From the NCBI GenBank assembly GCA_037157565.1, contig JAZHRO010000063.1, forward strand, positions 152,880,501 to 152,944,500: a DNA stretch of 64,000 nt. The letters are read 5' to 3'. A program made the translations under genes and the position numbers. The notes beneath the pieces were generated by a model that ran no database searches, had not been told where the DNA came from, and saw only the letters and a program-made list of their open reading frames with translations. This DNA is from Thalassia testudinum. Lineage: Eukaryota; Streptophyta; Magnoliopsida; Alismatales; Hydrocharitaceae. Shown one piece after another: positions 11,166-22,936 of the stretch (position 1 is the first letter of the stretch; the number at the start of each line of letters is the position of its first letter).

Positions 11166-11760
11166 GTGGCTCCTGAAGAGAGGAGGAAGATGAGCCATCC
11201 TATGGTAGAGGGCAAGAAAAAACATGGCCCGCCTGCCCATGAGGAGGAGAGGCGGTAGTGGTGGCTTCAAGAAGAGGACGAGGAGGAGAGGAGGAGGGGG
11301 TGGGGAGGAGGAGGGGGGTGCTGGTGGATGAGGAGGAGGAGGAGGGGGCGTTGGTGGATGAGGAGGAGGGGGAGGGGGTGGATCACAGGAGGAGAGGCGG
11401 CAGCAGCTATAGGAGGAGGATGAGGAGGAGGAGAGGTGGAGGGGGCGAGGAGGAGGGGGTGCTGGCGGATGAGGAGTAGGGGGAGGAATTGGGGAGGGGG
11501 AGGGGGAGGGGGCGGATCGCAAGAGGAGGAGGAGGAGGAGGTGGAGGAGAGGCAAAGGGGGTGGGGAGGACGATGGTTGAGGAGGAGGAGAGGTAGAGGG
11601 GGCGAGGAGGAGGAATAGAGGAGGAGGGTCTCACCTGAGATGGTGAGGAGAGGCAGCGAGGAGGGGGCTCGCCAGGAGGAGGAGAGGCAGTGGGGAGGAG
11701 GTGGAGGGCTAGTCACTTGCGAGGAGGAAGATGAACAGTATGGGGGGATTGGGCTCTGCC
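11157..11760 (+). repeat. GA-rich (GAG/GGAGG) low-complexity tract
   Basis: About 600 bases of nearly pure purine on the plus strand, built from GAG, GGA and G-run units with scattered 'ggatcac' and 'ggcgg' interruptions. Long Pro/Ser-rich frames on the minus strand (for example 11267-11803) are a by-product of this composition. It could form triplex or G-quadruplex structures. Its source is unclear; it may be part of the adjoining CACTA remnant. Confidence 0.85.
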
Positions 11761-12067
11761 CACGCGTAGATGAACTGACATTTGCTGTCAGTTTAATTAA
11801 CAAGCGATGACAAATGTTGCCTCAAAATTTCACCGCTCGCCCAAACACGTCTCTTTTTTAAGGACATTTATCCTTGCTTGATTAACCAAACAATGGCAAA
11901 TATACATATTAAATCTGCCACCTCTCTCTTTGTTAGTGACAGGGGGCATATTTACACTGCCCCTTTGCCGTTGCCTAATAAGTGAAGCGACGGCAAATCC
12001 CATATTTGTCATCGCTTGTTGAACCGATGATAAGTAACCAACGATATAACTTATTTTTCTAGTAGTG
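11761..12067. mobile_element. CACTA (En/Spm) transposon end
   Basis: The right edge is 'ttatttttctagtagtg', the reverse complement of the classic CACTACTAGAAAAA terminus. Upstream lie short repeats with inverted versions ('aagcgatgacaaat', 'gcgacggcaaat', 'tgtcatcgcttgttgaacc'), as in CACTA subterminal regions. I did not find the matching 'cactactag' end to the left, so the element is truncated. It interrupts the gag frame of fragment K. No transposase is visible. Confidence 0.7.
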
Positions 12068-12068
12068 C

Positions 12069-14387
12069 ATGAAGTTTTTCCCTTTCCCTTTGAGGGATAA
12101 AGCTTCCTATTGGTTCAAGACCATAGGGAAACCAATCTACACCTGGGAGGACCTACGTAGGGAGTTCCTCCAAAAGTTTTTCCCTATTGGTCTCACTAAT
12201 GCGATGAGGTGGGCCATCACAACTTTTACCTAGAAATCAGGTGAGAAGTTGCATGAGGCCTAGGAGCATTTTCATGATCTTTTGAGGAAGTGCCCTCACC
12301 ACGGGGTGCCTCGTTGGCACCTTGCTCAGGTATTCTATCATGGGCTGGATGAGACACATCGGTGTCTGGCCGATGCATCTATTGGTGGGAACTTCCTTGC
12401 TAAGGACAAAGCAGAAGCTTTTGAGTTATTTGAGTCCCTGGTGGAAAACTCTCTCAATGCCGCATCAATGAGCCAATTCTCTCACCCTACCCAGCAACGC
12501 ATATCAGTCTGTGAGGCCTAAGCCGAGTCAGCCTAGGCTGATATGGACATTATTATGAAAAATCTGGATAGTATGGATCTACTGCATAAGAAGGTTGATG
12601 AGCTTAGTCAATCTTGTGCAGTGAGATCCGGGGTTGCATCTTCTATGCCATCATCTATTCCATCTACTACTCCATCCCGAGTACCTCCTACTAGACCTCA
12701 TCTTCTTACTCAAGATGCATCTGTCTACTCTTCTGCAACTTCTTCATGGGCTCCTTCCTATAGGGAGCTTATGAACAATCTTGAGCTGGCATCTGTTGAC
12801 CATGCGAACCTTTATAGAGATGATATGATCCTTAACTCATATGATATGTCATCTCAGGAATCTTTCTCCTACGAGGATGTCGACGCAATTCATGGTTATG
12901 GGCATAACAACCCTTACTCGGAGACATACAACCCTAGTTGTCACTAGCATCCTAATTTCTCCTGGGGTGAAAGTCAACAAAGACCAACTTTTGCTCATCA
13001 GCACCAGCCCAGGTAGTATGGAAACTCTACACCTTCATTTCCTAAATAGTAGCTAGTTCCATATCAACAACAATCTCGGTCCATATATCAAATTGTTCGT
13101 GATAGTACACTTGACCCTCCTTCGTAATCAGATGCATTGGAAGAGCTAGGAAACGAATTTGATGTGCATTGGAAGAGTCATGTGCAATTAACAAACCAAG
13201 CTCAGAAAATACATGTGAATCAGTTTCAAATACTACATAAGACTAGGATGCAGGGAGCCTTGCCCTCCCAACCTATCCCGAACCCTTGGAATGTGAAGAA
13301 CTTAGGTCTTCCTCCTAGGTATCCTACACCACAGGGTCAGGCACATGAGATACTTCAGGCACATCCTGTACCACTTGGATATAATCTTGGTTTGTTACCT
13401 AACACTGCCCAGAATGTTCCTTTTGCTCCTCCCCCACATCATGAACAGTTTGCTGATGCAAAAGCTAATACATTGGGGAGTGGAACTACCATTAAAGATC
13501 CACCATATAGGCAAGCAGATCATGATTTATCACAAGCTCTTCCTCGGGATGGTTCTTCTTCCTACTCTTATTTTGCTAGCGAACCACCTAAGGAAGACAA
13601 ACGAAAAAGACCAATGATTGAAGACCCTGAGATTCCTCTCCCTTTTCCTGAAGCTATCATTAGAGATTCATTGAGATAGAAAAAGGAAGCTAAGAATCAT
13701 GAGGACCTCGTGGCTATGTTCAAAGAAGTATGTATTCAGGTTCCTCTTCTTGATGCCATAGATCACATTCCTGTTGTTTCCAAGTTCTTCAAGGACTACT
13801 GTACCCTAAGGCAACAGCAGAAGAAGGAAACAAAACCCAAGGAGGTTTTGTCTCAGCAAGCTAGTGTGGTACTACTGAGTAATGTACTGGCTAAAAAGGA
13901 TCCTGGTACACCTTTGATCTCTTGCATTTTGCAGGACTCACCATTTGATAGAGCCCTTCTTGATTTAGGTTCCTCCATTAATTTGACTCTCACTTCTATA
14001 TATGATTGATTTAGATTTGGGGAGTTGAAGCCCACCTCGGTTACTATTTAGTTGGCAGATCGATCGGTGAAGGGGCTGAGAAGGGTTGTTGAGAATGTCA
14101 CTATGAAAGTCTGTGGATTCTGTTTTCCAGCGAACTTCTTTATTCTTGATATGGAGGTTCCTGCTGATATTTGCAATGCACTTATTATTCTAGGTCGCCT
14201 TTTTCTGGTGACCGCCCGAGCGAACATCGATTGTGCATCTGGATGCATGGAAATTGCCTTAGTGAACAAGATATTGAGATTGGATATATTCAACGCATCC
14301 AAAAATTTTGATTATGATCTAATCAAGGGCGAGTATGAGGATGATGATCAGGAGTATTGTGGCAACATTGGGCTTCTTTGCAGTGAC
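12069..14387 (+). pseudogene. Athila gag-protease remnant K
   Basis: The frame begins inside the gag core (FFPFPLRDKASYWF, TWEDLRREFLQKFFP, LLRKCPHHGVP, FYHGLDE). This is the Athila gag arrangement, in which a helical core is followed by a disordered region. It continues through a Ser/Pro-rich stretch to DAIDHIPVVSKFFKDYC and an aspartic protease (FDRALLDLGSSINL, then LGRLFLVTARANIDCASG). There are several stops and frameshifts. Gag forms the particle and protease cleaves it. The left end is cut by the CACTA end at 12067 and the right end by an LTR at 14388. No RT follows on this strand. Confidence 0.85.
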
Positions 14388-15120
14388 TGATGGTAACACC
14401 ATCATTAGCCATAACTAGCTTAAATTAGTGAAAATCAAGTGACAAATGCTCCTACATAGTCACCTGAGAGCCGTAATTCCATGCAAAATCATTCTAAGAA
14501 GAAAACACAAAAATAAGGTTAATTATGCAATTTTGACATCATATCATGAATGCAGAGTAATCACGAGATTTCCCAAGGGTTAATTGAAAGTCAATTGAGC
14601 ATTAAAGTCCAAAGAGTGGATTTACACAGATAGAAATGGGGTTTCACATGTTTCGAGAACCAAATTAGAACACAAAACCTTAATTTCAGACCTGGTTAAT
14701 TTGAAGAGATTCTAGTCAAGACAAAATTCATCTAAACCTCCTAAAATTCATACAAAAATATTCTGAGAGGTTTGGTACCATTATTTTGACCATCTGAACC
14801 TATTTTGTCCTTGGACAGAGTCGTAGACGGGATTTTTCCCTAATTTGGGTCTCTACGGAAATTACCTAGTCAAATATAGTCAAAATTGAAATTTGACTTC
14901 ACCATTAGATTTCTTGGGCCCAAATTAGGCTTGTACCAAAATTTGGGCCCAATCAGAGTCCAACATGACCTAGTTTGCATTTTAGTCCATTAAATCTTTA
15001 TTTTTCTCAGTCAGAACCCGAAGTTTTGAAATTCCTTGCGTTCAGGTCATTAACTTCTCATCTTTCTTGCAAAAAGTCCCCTACCGCCATTGTTGATGTG
15101 AAAGCTCTGCAGTCGACCTT
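14388..15120 (+). repeat. Truncated LTR K (plus orientation)
   Basis: It starts with a perfect hairpin, TGATGGTAACACCATCA, directly after the K protease remnant. For about 700 bases it resembles the reverse complement of 15560-16278 and the U3 of element D (shared blocks: 'aaatgctcctacata', 'ggttaatt', 'catatcatgaa', 'gggtttcaca'). Similarity fades near 15110-15120, before any TATA box. The junction coordinate is approximate. Confidence 0.6.
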
Positions 15121-16278
15121 CAAATAAGGAAACGGGTCAGCTAATTTAAGGGGAAGATCGCAAGGATGAGGGGAAGATAATGGGCTGACCATTTTGACCG
15201 TTAGCTAGCTCGATGAAGAGGACAAAGAAGCTCACTGGAGACAAAGGTGCAGATGGCCAGAGTTGAGGAAGAGAGGGTTTTTTTGGCTTAAAACTTCGCT
15301 AAGGAGCTCAAAGTCGCGAGAGGAGCCTATATAAAGGCCTTAGGGAGGTTTCAAAGCTTGAAAATAAGCTCCGCAAGCTCGAAAACTTAGGGATGAAAAA
15401 TCCTTAATTTTGCAAATGTTTGCATGAAGATTCTAGGGAAAATCAAGCTCCAATACCTGGTCCAATCAATAGAGAATCTCTCAAGGATTCTCCTTTCAAT
15501 TTTGGAAAGGTTTGATTAAGAATCAACCAAGAAATCCTTGCTCAAATCTCAATGGAGCTACTGCGTTCACACTAATGGTAGCAAGGATCGTTTTACAAGA
15601 AATGATGACAAAGTTAGGACCTGATTACAACGATTTGAAAAGTTAGGGACCTAATTGAGAGAAATAGAGTTTAAATGGACTATAATGTAAACTAGGTCAA
15701 GACAGACTTTGATTGGGCTCAAATTTTGGTACAAACCTAATTTGGATCCAAGGAATCTGATGATGAAGTCAAATTTCAGTTTTGACCAAGTTTGACTATG
15801 TAATTTGTGTAGAAACCCAAATTAGGGTAGAATTCTATCTGAGACTTTGTTTGAGATCAAAATGGGTTCCAAAGGTTCAATCAAGGATACCAAACCTCAA
15901 GAAATATTTTTTTATGAAATTTAGGAGATTTAGATGAATTTTATCCTAACCAAAACCTCTATAATTTAAGCAGGTCTGAAATTAGGATTTTTGGGTGCTA
16001 TATTGGCTTTCGAAATGTGTGAAACCCTGTTTCTATCTGCATGGACCCACTTATTAGTCTTTAATGCTTAATTGACCTTCAATTAACCCCTAACAAACCC
16101 TGTGGTTATTCTGTGTTCATGATATGCTATTAAAGTTACAGAATTAACCCTACTTTCTTGTTCTCTTCTCAAAATAGAATAATGTGGAGTTGTAACCCTC
16201 AGATGGTTATGTAGGAGCATTTATCTTTTAATGCTGACTAAAAGTGGCTGGTTAGGATCTATGATGGTGTTCCTGTCA
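15121..16278 (-). repeat. Truncated 3' LTR of element M (L)
   Basis: Read on the minus strand it starts TGACAGGAACACCATCA at 16278. A TATA-like TTTATATAGG lies near 15327-15336, about 945 bases in, close to the distance in element D. The transcribed part is cut at about 15120 by the inverted LTR K. Just to the right is the polypurine tract of M. Confidence 0.65.
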
Positions 16279-17889
16279 TACCCCCATGCCAAGCTTTTGC
16301 TAGTCCCTTAGCAAAAATCCTATGGATCAAACCAGATCTCTAGGTCGGATGTAACCATCAGGATGCCTTACTAAGCTACATCTCTAGAAATCAGATCAAA
16401 ATACCAATAATAGGCCTGACCAACTTTAGGCTAAGCCTACTGCGAAGGCTTCTAAAACCCGCAAAAATTGCCTAGAGATTCATTGACCCCAGTGGTTAAA
16501 GCACCCATGCAAAGATGTAACATGTCAAGGTTCAGTTTGCTAGGCATTTCGATAAGAGAGAGAGAAGCATTTTTCATTTGGAGAGTTTTCTCTCTTTTCT
16601 TTTTATTTTTTCCTAAATCCAACCTCGAATTGGCCTTAAACATGGTCTATCTTGGAATCCTTGTCCCTGCCATCAATCCTCGAAGGGCCCCTGGCTTTCG
16701 ATGCTTCAGGATAGCACCGCCCATGGAAACCCCCAAAACTCTAGCTTTTGACACTTTGCGATAGTGCTTCCCATGGTGTTCTTTAGCTAAATTTAGGCCT
16801 TGGCAATCGACATTTTGGGATAATTTTGCCCATGGCACCTAAATCAGCACAAGGTGCTTACATGCCCTCGATAGGATATTTAGATATCCTAGGAGACAAG
16901 CACCGAGGAGACGATATGTTATTACACATCTTCGAGGGGAATTTCCCACCTCTCCGTGATGGAAACTTGTCCAATCGACTTGTGTTGTCAAGCTGCTCCT
17001 AGGCTAGATCTTCGAGATGTCTTTTCAGAACAAAATACTTTTGGCATGTTTTTCTTTATTAAGCGCACTGAACTAGACTTAGTGTGTGATTTTTGGGTGC
17101 TTAGGTTACCAAGTCCCGCAAACCAAAGGGCAGGAAACAGGGCCGAATAATCCCTAGGCCTTAGACCTACTACATCAGCATTGCACTTTCCTCAACCTCT
17201 TGAGGATTAATCTAGATCTTAACAAATATGTGAGTGTTTAAACCCTGAAATAGATCCAAAAGGCCTAAGGTCGATACTCATCACTAATCTCCTAAGTTTT
17301 ATCCTTCTAGGTCTTAATTCATCATCCGATCCAACCTAGAAGTTAGGTAAGCTCCATACTCAATTTTAAGGAACTAACTCATTTTTTTCTTTTTTTGTTT
17401 GCTACTTTTTTCTTTCTTTTATTTTCTTTTCATTTCCTCTTCTCCTCTTTTCATTCAGCTCAATTCAAATTGGTCTCTCCTTTCCACTTTTCTCTTCTCT
17501 TTTCTTTTTTTGTCTTTTTTTTTAATGAAACCCTTTCATGCATTGATTTTCACAGCGTTTTGCACTTTAATACCCCCCATGACTAAGATTTGTAATGCCC
17601 TCATTGTAAATTAGGTGGGTTCGAGATCAATCCAGATCGTACACAAGAACAGGTAGGTGGTGCATGGATCGAAATGACTGTTGCGAATGATTTCTAGCTT
17701 TGATACAAGTATCAAAGGTGGAGTCAGTTGTTCTAAGACGAACCCTAAAGTGCAATATGAATTCAGCAAAGAGATATGTTAGAAAAGGTTTCGGGCTTTT
17801 CAAAGATGACGGGTTGCTTCCCGTTAAGCTCTAAGTTTGATGCCATCTGCTGGACGCAATGAAGCTCAAGGAGAATGGAGATCATAAGA
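16279..17889 (-). other. Noncoding 3' tail and polypurine tract of element M
   Basis: The polypurine tract is next to the LTR (plus strand 16279-16291, 'tacccccatgcca'). A threefold block near 16676-16835 repeats 'ggc..tcga..ctt' followed by 'cccatgg' about every 55-65 bases; D has the same block at 26195-26352. An internal polypurine-like motif is at 17571-17609. The start of the tail has an Athila-like 'cgggaagcaacccgtc' near 17805-17825. No frame worth calling. Confidence 0.6.
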
Positions 17890-18422
17890 TATTGCAGCCA
17901 AATTCGAGTCAGTGAGTTCGAAAAATGGTTTGAATCTCTAACCGTTCATGACAAAAGGTCCAGATTCATGGCTGAGTTCACTAATTTTGACCGCTCCATT
18001 TCCAAATACTCATCTCACAAGGAATGGTCCAATCCATTTTGATCTGAGTTTTCCTGGGAAGAGCTTGAGTTTAGCATCGAAGAGTAATACTTTTTAACCA
18101 GGTTGGTAAGTTTTTCATGAACTGTGTTGTCATGGATTGCTTTCACCCACTCTTTGTAGATTCGCGAGTTCTTATACGTGTCATTGTGCTGTTCCTTGAT
18201 CTCGCTCAATTGTAACCAGCGGTGGATTCTAGCCTTCAAAAGATCTAGATTGCACTTCCGTATTGCCCAATAAGCTTTGTGCTCCATTTCTACGGGGAGG
18301 TGACATGCCTTCCCATATACGAGTCTAAAGGGAGACATTCCTAACTGGGTCTTATGGGCTATCCTATAAGCCCATAAGGCTTCCGGAAGGCAGATAGACC
18401 AATCCTTCCTGTTAGGCCGGAT
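17890..18422 (-). pseudogene. Athila integrase, C-terminal part (element M)
   Basis: The minus strand reads [20 protein letters not shown], then [26 protein letters not shown], then [22 protein letters not shown] in a shifted frame: the end of the integrase core and the C-terminal DNA-binding part of Athila pol. It continues directly from KILQVT at 35968-35985 once element C is removed. Stops and a frameshift near 18070 break it. Integrase inserts the DNA copy into the genome. Confidence 0.9.
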
Positions 18423-18427
18423 AGTGA
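18423..18427. other. Target-site duplication AGTGA, left copy (element C)
   Basis: AGTGA at 18423-18427 is repeated exactly at 35968-35972. This marks insertion of C into the M integrase codons for V-T. Confidence 0.95.
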
Positions 18428-19842
18428 TGATTAGGGCATGCTTCACGAATTGAAATGAGGGGTTTGGAGGACCCATCATCGTAGTTCGCAAAACACGTCT
18501 ATCAGATAAAATTTATAACCGAAACCTAAAATGTGAGTCCCGGGTCGAATACGGGGAGGCGAATGTTTGATTTTGAAAATTCACGTTTCTCTTTTATTTG
18601 CTTTTAGTCATTTTTATCTTCTTTAATTTTTTTGGTATTGTTAGCAAGCAAAAGATCAGGTCGATGAATTCTAACTAATCTACTTGCAAAAATTTAAGAG
18701 AGAGAGGGAGAAAGAGAGAGAGAGATAATCATCCATTCATTAAAAATTGTTTGTTACAACTATGAAAGAGGGAAATCTACACTACGAAAGCAAAAAAATG
18801 ATAGAAAGAGGTGAGAGAAATCCCCCTCGATGGTTGCTCAGAGGAAGACTAGCTCTGACGTTGCCTAGAGGAAGTTGGTGAGGAGCGAAACGAAGGAGGA
18901 TGGTGTCAGAGGACGAAGGATGGGGCAGGACGACATTGCGGCGAGGACCTTCTTCTCGAAGGGCGGTGAGAGGATGGCCACGGGATGCTCCATGAAGGAG
19001 GATGAGAGCTGGGAAAATGTTTGGTTCTACTCTAAAGGAGCATCCTTGGGACAAGCTCTCTCTAGAGCCCTGAAGGTGGTGAGAGGAAGAAAGGAGGAGA
19101 TGAAGAAAAATGGGAAGGGTAGGGGTCCTTTTATAGTGGAGGAAAGAATCAAATTCGTATACATGACATTTAGTGACGGTCATAAAGGTGCTGAAGATCC
19201 ACTGCAAACGTCGCTGAAGATAGCCCATGCACCCATGCTACCGCTGTGCTGGCACGCGCGACACGACGCTCTGCATGCTACGTGCCTGCGTGCACTGCCG
19301 CTACATGCGCGACCACTGGCACTACTGTGCCTGTGCGATGGTGCGTGTGTGCGCATAGGTGGCCTGGGTTGCACCACGTGGCGCAAGCTGGGTTGTCCAT
19401 CTTCATTTCGTTGTAGGGGTTGCTACAGAGGTTGGATTGAGTTGATTTTCACACCGTTGGGCTACGATCATCGACTCAAATCCATCCACACGATCAGATT
19501 TGTCATTTGAAGCTCCAAATTATGTCACCTAGTCCCTTGACTGTTGATCTTCCTTAAATTGCATATGGTGCTACAGGACTTCGATCGATGCGATTTTGGA
19601 GGCATTGGACTCCGATCGTCGTCTTGATTAGATCCATACGGTTGGATCGTCAATCCGAGGATTCGAAATAAATATCCTTCTCTTCTGACCACAAAAGGGA
19701 CACAATTAACCTAAATTATACAACTACTCTAAATGTATGTAGAATGATGCATGCTATGCAATATTTATAACATGAAATGCAAATCTAATCCTAGGAACAT
19801 ACATGAATAGGCATTTTACCCAGAATAATTGTCTATACATCA
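18428..19842 (-). repeat. 3' LTR of element C
   Basis: On the plus strand it runs TGATTAGGGC to ATACATCA and pairs with 34591-35967. The TATA box is at 19128-19135 (minus). Near 19166 it keeps 'tttagtgacgg', a motif shared with the A/B LTRs. The plus-strand frame at 18875-19510 is antisense to this LTR and has no recognisable domain. Confidence 0.93.
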
Positions 19843-21239
19843 TACCCCCATGCCTATCTTTTGCTAGTCTCTAGCAAAATTAAACTACATGCTATGTATA
19901 AAAACAAAATTATGATTCGATTGCTTAGGCTTAAGTCATTTATTAACAATAGAAAATTTCAACTTAGGTCCTAAACTACTAAAACTCAATAGTACCCAAG
20001 TGTCTGCCAAACTGTAGACCACCTAAGTCCTCACCTTATTTGAGTAGGGAAGATACATTTTTTTTATTTTTCTTTTTTCTAATCTTTTTTTGTACTTTTG
20101 GAGTTTGAGAGTTCCAGGATAACTTTTTACGGCTACCCGACCCACCCAAGACTATAAAAGGACTCTAAGTGCTAAGCATCTTGTGAAAATAGTGAAAGAC
20201 TGACTAAGCGGCCATTGAAAGGGACTTCGGGTTTCTATGACCCTAAGTGACATTGCCTAAAGGTTTATCTTTTCGATTGGTAGCTTTCTCCCTACTTTTA
20301 TTTAATGGGTCAACACAAGGGAAAATCCAGTGTATATCTCCCCGGTTTATTCTACTTCCCCGCTTCTTCCCTAAGTGTTTTGGGAATTATTGTGCATTTT
20401 TGTAAGCTGGGCTCTGGACAATCGGCGAATGGGCTATTGCCCATGGCAACTTGCCAGCCATACTCGTGCAGTGAAGTGTGGTTTTGTTTATTTTTTATTT
20501 TTTTCTCCTTTTTCTATATATTTCTTTCTTTTTCTTTTTCTTTTTCTTTTTTTTTTAAGTAAGTGGCTTCCCTAATCTAAGATTTACCTAAAGGCAGTAC
20601 AACGAAAATGGTCTTGTGACTGGGCTCTGGACAACCGAACAATGAGCTATTACCACTGACAACTTGCCAGCCATACCACCCTAGATAGTTCATTAGCTAC
20701 CCAATTTCAGAAGAAACAGCCGAAAAGTGAGTTAGTGCAGAAAAATAGTGTGTAGATGCTTAGGCTTAAAGTCCTCCCAAATCAGAGGGTGAGTTGATAA
20801 GTCGTGTACATATCATCCCAATTTATTTACTAGATTTAAAATGAATTTGAATTGGCAAGGACTCAAGACTAAGTCCACATTCAAGGGGACACCCAGGCTA
20901 ATTAAGCCCGAAGACCTAAAGAGTCTAAGTGTTTAGGTCCTCTCGTACCATTTCCTAAACCTAATAACTTCCAAATACCTAAGTTCTTTTCTCCTAATTC
21001 TTCCCTTTTTTTATCTTTTTTCAAATTTTCAAATTTTTTTTTATAAGAAACTAAAAGAAATTCTACGGAGTTAACAAAATGATCTCAGGAATTGATTATC
21101 CACCCCCCCATGCCTAAATGATGCAATGTCCTGATTGTAGAAACAAAGACATGAAAAGGGTGGAGTAAACAAAATATCACCTGAACATCGTGAGAAGTCT
21201 GGTCAGCTTCACAGAGAACATGAAATATAAACACATGCT
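19843..21239 (-). other. Polypurine tract and noncoding tail of element C
   Basis: The polypurine tract is the reverse complement of 'tacccccatgcc' at 19843-19854. Further in lie the two ~60-base units (20405-20462 and 20619-20676) separated by a T-rich run, and the internal polypurine-like motif at 21099-21139. The order is the same as in A and B. Confidence 0.75.
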
Positions 21240-22936
21240 AAATTTAATGCCTTCAGCTAGGCATAACATACATACAAAGAAGAAATTGAGAATTCATAAG
21301 TGCAGGTCAGAATCAAAATCAAAAGGTTGATCCTGAAACCCATTAGCAGAAGATATCCACAGATGTGGAACAAGTTATGATGTAGACCCATGCCCCAGGG
21401 TCGAATGGTTCTAAGGTTCTAGATGAAAATCACCCATAACAGAAGATTGTTGTATTTACGGGGCCAAGCCTGTGGTTTAGTGGTATGCAACCCAAGACTA
21501 AAGTGTCGAACAAAAGGTAGATTTCATTTACAAGGTTCAGATGTCCACTTAACGTTCAGCTCAAAAAAATAATCAGTTATTTCGAGCTTGGATTGCACGT
21601 GAAAGATATCATAAGGGTCCTAGTAGAAAGAAGGTGGTTTTAGGTCAACAAGAACCCCCAGATCCAAAATCAAACTTCCCTCAGAATTAGCTTCCCAGAT
21701 TTTTAATTCCAACTTCCTATCCTCCGAAATCAATGTTTCCGGGACCTCCAAATCATTGCACACCTCATCTAAAGTGCCCAAGTCCAAAAATCGTGGCTGA
21801 ATCAAGATTGACTTGGGCATAATGATCTCAGAAGTCAGCTCTTCAGGGTGCGGATGAGAAATGGGGCTATTGATTGAATCTTCTAGTAAATGAGGATTCG
21901 AATCCTCCAAGTTAGCCCCAATCGAATCCAAATCTTCAATGAATGCGCTATCGAATGGTTCATCAGATTCCTCAAGCCCATTTGTCTCACTAAAATCATC
22001 TTCCTTATACTCAAGTGAGGCTTCACTAAGAGATTCTTTACCCTCAGAGTCAAAGAATTCATGATCCTCATTTATATATGTTTCAAAATTGATTGTCATT
22101 TCTTAGTTCAAAGAGACATTTTTCCTCGCTCCTTAGCTCGGAGATCTCGGGTGAGAAACTCGATTCATCCTCAAGGGGTTGCTCTAGACCAACCTGGTCA
22201 TCTCCAATCTCAGAATATGTATCCCCCCCGATAGGTGCCTGAGCGGGTTGAGACATTGGCTCTCCTGGAGAGGGTTCATGTTGAGAATCATCCCAAGATT
22301 TGACTAGGTCAACCATAAATATCATCCTCAACCTCAATAATTTCCTAAGAAGAAACTCTCTTAGGTCCCTATCCCTAACACTTTGGAGCAAATCCAATAG
22401 AGAACTATTAAGTTCATCAATCATTTTGATCATAGACTCTAGTGCTTTAGTGCATGGTGTTTACTGTGCTTCTAAAGATTGTATAGTGTTCCTCAAATTA
22501 GCCAACACCCTATCCTGGATCTGGTTCACCTGAACCGACTGGTTCGGTTAAGGTTTGGGTGGGTTTGGGTTAAACTTAGGGGAGTCAAGATATCGAGGTT
22601 CTCGGGTCCCTCCCTGATAGTACGTCGTTCTAGGTTGTTCAAAGGATGGTGGCGACCTATATTCAATGGAATATTGGGGAGGGTAGGTGTTATAGTCATT
22701 ATATCCTTTTTGATTGTAGATTGGGCAGGTTTGGTGATCAAAGGATGAAGATCTATAATCATTGTAGCTCTGGGAATGATAGTAATCATAGTCATGTTGT
22801 CTAGGGTTAGACCTTGGACACTGAGGTCTGTATTCATATCCCCAATCAAAGTCATCCCGGCTAGTGGATGGGTAATTACAAGTCAAGTCGGAATAGTAAT
22901 CATCTTGGGGATAAGTGGTGGTAGGAGGATAGGATT
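21240..22936 (-). pseudogene. ORFX of element C, main part
   Basis: The minus strand encodes a clear homologue of A/B ORFX. The Tyr/Ser-rich N-terminus has the repeat YRSSSFDHQ...YNQKGY and YRSPPSFEQ...YYQGG (22548-22886). The helical part is MIKMIDELNSSLLDLLQ, the acidic part is FETYINEDHEFFDSEGKE...GLEESDEPFDS (21620-22099), and the hydrophobic C-terminus includes LLILILTCTYEF near 21300-21340. Stops near 22440 and 21617 and a small frame change break it. Insertion of D cut off the first codons, which remain at about 33305-33345. Confidence 0.75.
22932..22936. other. Target-site duplication GGATT, left copy (element D)
   Basis: GGATT at 22932-22936 is repeated exactly at 33305-33309. This shows that D inserted into the 5' part of C's ORFX. 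Confidence 0.95.

Noticed and set aside
11267..11803. 178-aa Pro/Ser-rich minus-strand frame
   Set aside because: A by-product of the GA-rich tract; composition only, no conserved start or partner.
14388..15120. LTR K as a genuine 3' LTR of gag-protease remnant K
   Set aside because: No polypurine tract precedes it, unlike every complete element here, so a separate insertion or rearrangement is more likely.
18875..19510. 211-aa plus-strand open frame
   Set aside because: It lies antisense in the C 3' LTR, has no known domain, and the partner LTR at 34591-35967 does not keep it open.
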